This document shows positions 32,148 through 34,436 of a stretch of DNA of 34,436 bases, in pieces. The position numbers and the translations under genes were made by a program. Within the stretch, counting starts at the first letter, position 1. Each line of letters starts with the position of its first letter. Source of the DNA: Streptococcus agalactiae ATCC 13813 (GTDB lineage: Bacteria; Bacillota; Bacilli; Lactobacillales; Streptococcaceae). The notes beneath the pieces are model-generated. The model worked only from the letters and a program-made list of their open reading frames with translations. It was not told the origin of the DNA and made no database searches. The DNA lies in the NCBI RefSeq assembly GCF_000186445.1, contig NZ_GL636070.1, positions 1,280,460 to 1,314,895 on the forward strand, written 5' to 3'.

Positions 32148-32918
32148 CTATTTGTCCATAATCATTTCTGATCTCATCTGGGAAAGGGCATCTAAAAATG
32201 CAACTTGGAAACTTCCCACCCCCTTACCTTTTGCCACCTTCTCTGCAATTTCTCCAGCAACATTATAAACAGTAATGGCCTCTGTCAGACAAGCAAGATC
32301 ATCGCTTCTGTCAGAACTACCAATAAAAGCAGCTAATACTGCCCCTAACAGACATCCAGTTCCTGTAACAAGTGGCATTAAAGGACTACCATTTTGTAAT
32401 AAGCGAACTTCTCCTCTAACAGCGATAGCATCAGTTTCTCCTGTGACAACCACCGGCACATCAAAAACTTGATTGGCTTTTACAGCAATTGATTCTAAAT
32501 CAGCCACTTTTCCCCCATCTGCCCCTTTAGACGCTTGTTTTTCACCAACCAAAGCAGCGATTTCACTACCATTTCCTCTAAGTAAACTAATAGAATAATT
32601 CTTCAATAAATCAAGTGACACTTCTAATCGAAAACGACTTGCTCCTGCCACTACAGGATCTAATACAACTGGAACTTGGTTTTTATTTGCTATTTTGATT
32701 GCTTCTTGGTAAAGTTGCCAACTTTCTTTTGTTAGTGTTCCTATATTAATTAATAATGCATCTGCAACTTTTAACAAGTCTTCTAAGTCCTCTATGCACT
32801 CGCTCATAGCCGGAGAAGCTCCTAAAGCTAATAAACCATTGGCTGTAAAGTTTTTGACCACATTATTAGTGATACAAATGGTTAAAGGATTTACCTCTTT
32901 TAGTTGTTCTAAATACAT
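32148..32918 (-). CDS. thiM: Hydroxyethylthiazole kinase
   Basis: 256 residues starting [11 protein letters not shown] chose the ATG at 32918: AAGGAG lies eight bases upstream and the thiD stop is one base before it (TAAAATG). The longer in-frame start at 32963 would overlap thiD by 44 bases. It phosphorylates salvaged thiazole alcohol. The ribokinase-like ATP and active-site segment [15 protein letters not shown] is present, with the conserved Cys, together with [13 protein letters not shown]. Confidence 0.96.
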   Translation of the reverse strand: MYLEQLKEVNPLTICITNNVVKNFTANGLLALGASPAMSECIEDLEDLLKVADALLINIGTLTKESWQLYQEAIKIANKNQVPVVLDPVVAGASRFRLEVSLDLLKNYSISLLRGNGSEIAALVGEKQASKGADGGKVADLESIAVKANQVFDVPVVVTGETDAIAVRGEVRLLQNGSPLMPLVTGTGCLLGAVLAAFIGSSDRSDDLACLTEAITVYNVAGEIAEKVAKGKGVGSFQVAFLDALSQMRSEMIMDK

Positions 32919-32919
32919 T

Positions 32920-33717
32920 TTAGTCTCCTTGATAACTAGTATGATTGACAGGACCGTTTCCAAGACCCAACTCAGGCGCTGTTTTGATAGCTGAAGTAAT
33001 AAATGATTTAGCAGTACTTACCGCGTTTAGAATTGATTGCCCTTTAGCTAACTCCGCTGCAACGACTGCTGCAAATGTACACCCAGTCCCATGAGTATGA
33101 ATAGTATTGATACGTTGATTACTAAGAGTTATCAACCCTTCTTTTTCCAAAAATAAATAATCTTTAGCCAAACCATCTAGATGTCCTCCCTTTATAAGAA
33201 CATTTCTAACAGAATATTGTTTTTGAATATCGTAACCTGCTTTAATAATAATTACTTCATCTGATAAGTCATATCCCACTAAAACCTCAGCTTCTGGTAA
33301 ATTTGGTGTGATAATAGTTGCTAATGGCAATAAGTCTTCTTTTAATGCTTCTACGGCATCTGAATCAATTAAACGATGTCCGCTAGTTGCCACCATAACA
33401 GGATCTAATACATAAGGTTGCGGATATTTTTTTAAATATGAAGCGACTAAACTAATCGTTTCCCTCTCCGCTAACATTCCTGTTTTGACCGCCTTTGGCT
33501 TAATATCATCATAGACACAAGCTAGTTGTTGATCAATGATAGCTGTTTCTATATGCTGAACGCCTCTAACCCCACAAGTGTTCTGAGCAACAACACTAGT
33601 CACAACAGCCATCCCGTAAGTCCGACGAGCTTGAAATGTCTTTAAATCCGCCATAATCCCTGCTCCACCGCTAGGATCAGTTCCTGCAATAGTTAAAACT
33701 GGTGCTAAATAAGTCAT
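32920..33717 (-). CDS. thiD: Hydroxymethylpyrimidine/phosphomethylpyrimidine kinase
   Basis: 265 residues, ribokinase family. It phosphorylates HMP and HMP-phosphate. The start [21 protein letters not shown]-type segment binds substrate, [16 protein letters not shown] is the HMP-kinase signature, and [18 protein letters not shown] carries the anion hole and catalytic Cys/Asp region. It starts one base after tenA stops (TAATATG) and ends one base before thiM. Confidence 0.97.
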   Translation of the reverse strand: MTYLAPVLTIAGTDPSGGAGIMADLKTFQARRTYGMAVVTSVVAQNTCGVRGVQHIETAIIDQQLACVYDDIKPKAVKTGMLAERETISLVASYLKKYPQPYVLDPVMVATSGHRLIDSDAVEALKEDLLPLATIITPNLPEAEVLVGYDLSDEVIIIKAGYDIQKQYSVRNVLIKGGHLDGLAKDYLFLEKEGLITLSNQRINTIHTHGTGCTFAAVVAAELAKGQSILNAVSTAKSFITSAIKTAPELGLGNGPVNHTSYQGD

Positions 33718-33718
33718 A

Positions 33719-34399
33719 TTAATCCTCCCATTTTTCTTGATTTATTGCCATTTGAAAAAAACGTCTCTCATGCTGACAAGATTTCACAAAAGCATCTACC
33801 AAATCAGCTTGCTTCTCTTTTGACAAATTCTGCGCATAATAATCCATCATACGAAAATAGTTTTCCATTAACTCTTCAACTATATCGTTAGCATAAAAAG
33901 TTATCCAATTATTAAAAGGGTTACCATTCAAAAACTGGTTCTCCTCAATTATTTTTTTAGCCAATTGATGGTAAATCCATGGACATGGGCTCATTGCAGC
34001 TAAAGCACCAGCAATACCATTTTCGTAAAAATGAAAATACATATGTTTAATGTAATGATCTGCTGACGGGTACCATACAGCCTTTTCGATAATATCCTGA
34101 TAAGATCGATTAGTATAAGCTGCCAAGGCTTGATGTGGACCTTCACCATCTGCTAACTCCCGATTTAATGTAAAGTCAATTTGTTCAAGGAAAAATTGTT
34201 TATCTCGTAAATTATCAGATTTTGCCAAGCACAGGGCATAAATATCAGCAAATTTCCCAAGGTAGATATTATCTGCCTGTAAATAATGGCAGATTACGTC
34301 ATGGTCTAAACGCCCTTTTATAATTCCTTGAATAAATGGATCTTGATAGATGGATTGGATATATTTTGCTCCTTTAGCAATCATCTCATCTTTTAACAT
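33719..34399 (-). CDS. tenA: Aminopyrimidine aminohydrolase (thiaminase II)
   Basis: 226 residues, all-helical TenA fold. The catalytic Cys is C139 (AAMSPCPWIYHQL), with the active-site Asp at D43 (QADNIYLGKF) and the conserved Tyr and Glu residues of the family toward the C-terminus. It hydrolyses aminopyrimidines from degraded thiamin to HMP for ThiD. AAAGGAG lies six bases before the ATG. First gene of the thi cluster seen here. The remaining 37 bases to the window edge show no complete feature; any TPP riboswitch or earlier gene would lie outside. Confidence 0.95.
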   Translation of the reverse strand: MLKDEMIAKGAKYIQSIYQDPFIQGIIKGRLDHDVICHYLQADNIYLGKFADIYALCLAKSDNLRDKQFFLEQIDFTLNRELADGEGPHQALAAYTNRSYQDIIEKAVWYPSADHYIKHMYFHFYENGIAGALAAMSPCPWIYHQLAKKIIEENQFLNGNPFNNWITFYANDIVEELMENYFRMMDYYAQNLSKEKQADLVDAFVKSCQHERRFFQMAINQEKWED

Positions 34400-34436
34400 A
34401 GTAATCTCCTTTGTTATGATCTCATGAGCAGAACAC

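Noticed and set aside
32918-32963. Longer thiM start overlapping thiD by 44 bases
   Set aside because: The ATG at 32918 has a good ribosome-binding site and TAAAATG coupling to thiD; the extra residues are not like ThiM.
34400-34436. TPP riboswitch or end of an upstream gene before tenA
   Set aside because: No CTGAGA or THI-box core is visible in the 37 bases, and several stop codons in different frames make it impossible to name an upstream gene.

Overview
This AT-rich window is a stretch of Firmicute chromosome that looks streptococcal. It most resembles Streptococcus agalactiae (group B Streptococcus) or a close relative; that species call is from memory of gene order, not a database search. 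Support comes from the atp operon order E-B-F-H-A-G-D-C, the murA-epuA-endA cluster, pheS and pheT separated by an acetyltransferase, a QueT gene behind a preQ1-II riboswitch (an RNA class known from Streptococcaceae), a two-subunit GlgC/GlgD glycogen pathway, and a methionine aminopeptidase with the streptococcal 27-residue insert. All genes but one (gtrA-like, + strand) lie on the minus strand, so transcription runs mostly from high to low coordinates. I see no phage, IS element, CRISPR array, tRNA or rRNA.

Layout in transcription order: (1) 34399-31463, thiamin salvage: tenA, thiD, thiM, thiE. (2) 31336-30077, a first MurA with its own promoter and terminator. (3) 29975-26340, a probable operon of a GNAT acetyltransferase, a YtoI-like HTH/DRTGG/CBS/hotdog regulator, methionine aminopeptidase and a YihY membrane protein. 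(4) 25868-26323 (+), the lone GtrA-like gene, sharing a hairpin terminator with the yihY-like gene. (5) 25686-25177, queT under a preQ1-II riboswitch. (6) 25037-19744, ligA, a diacylglycerol-kinase-family gene and a cytoplasmic type I pullulanase, closely packed. (7) 19532-13933, glycogen synthesis: glgB, glgC, glgD, glgA. (8) 13601-7277, the eight-gene F1Fo ATPase operon. (9) 7218-4523, a DUF1146 protein, a second MurA, EpuA and the EndA-type nuclease. (10) 4505-129, T-box-controlled pheS, a GNAT acetyltransferase and pheT.

How the genes work together: the glg genes make ADP-glucose and build a branched glucan, and the pullulanase immediately upstream trims alpha-1,6 branches; no glycogen phosphorylase is in the window. 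The ATPase of a fermentative streptococcus works mainly as an acid-driven proton pump. A good match to a catabolite-responsive element lies just upstream of its promoter, so carbon status may also set ATPase expression.

The most unusual signal is at the promoters. Three genes (ligA, the gtrA-like gene and the 29975 acetyltransferase) share one geometry: an extended -10 (TGN plus TATAAT or TAAAAT), then exactly six bases, then ATG, with no Shine-Dalgarno sequence. That predicts leaderless mRNAs starting at the A of the start codon. endA and the DUF1146 gene are weaker candidates. ligA also has an 11-bp direct repeat with 21-bp spacing just upstream, where an activator would bind. The glgB leader holds an intrinsic terminator of its own.
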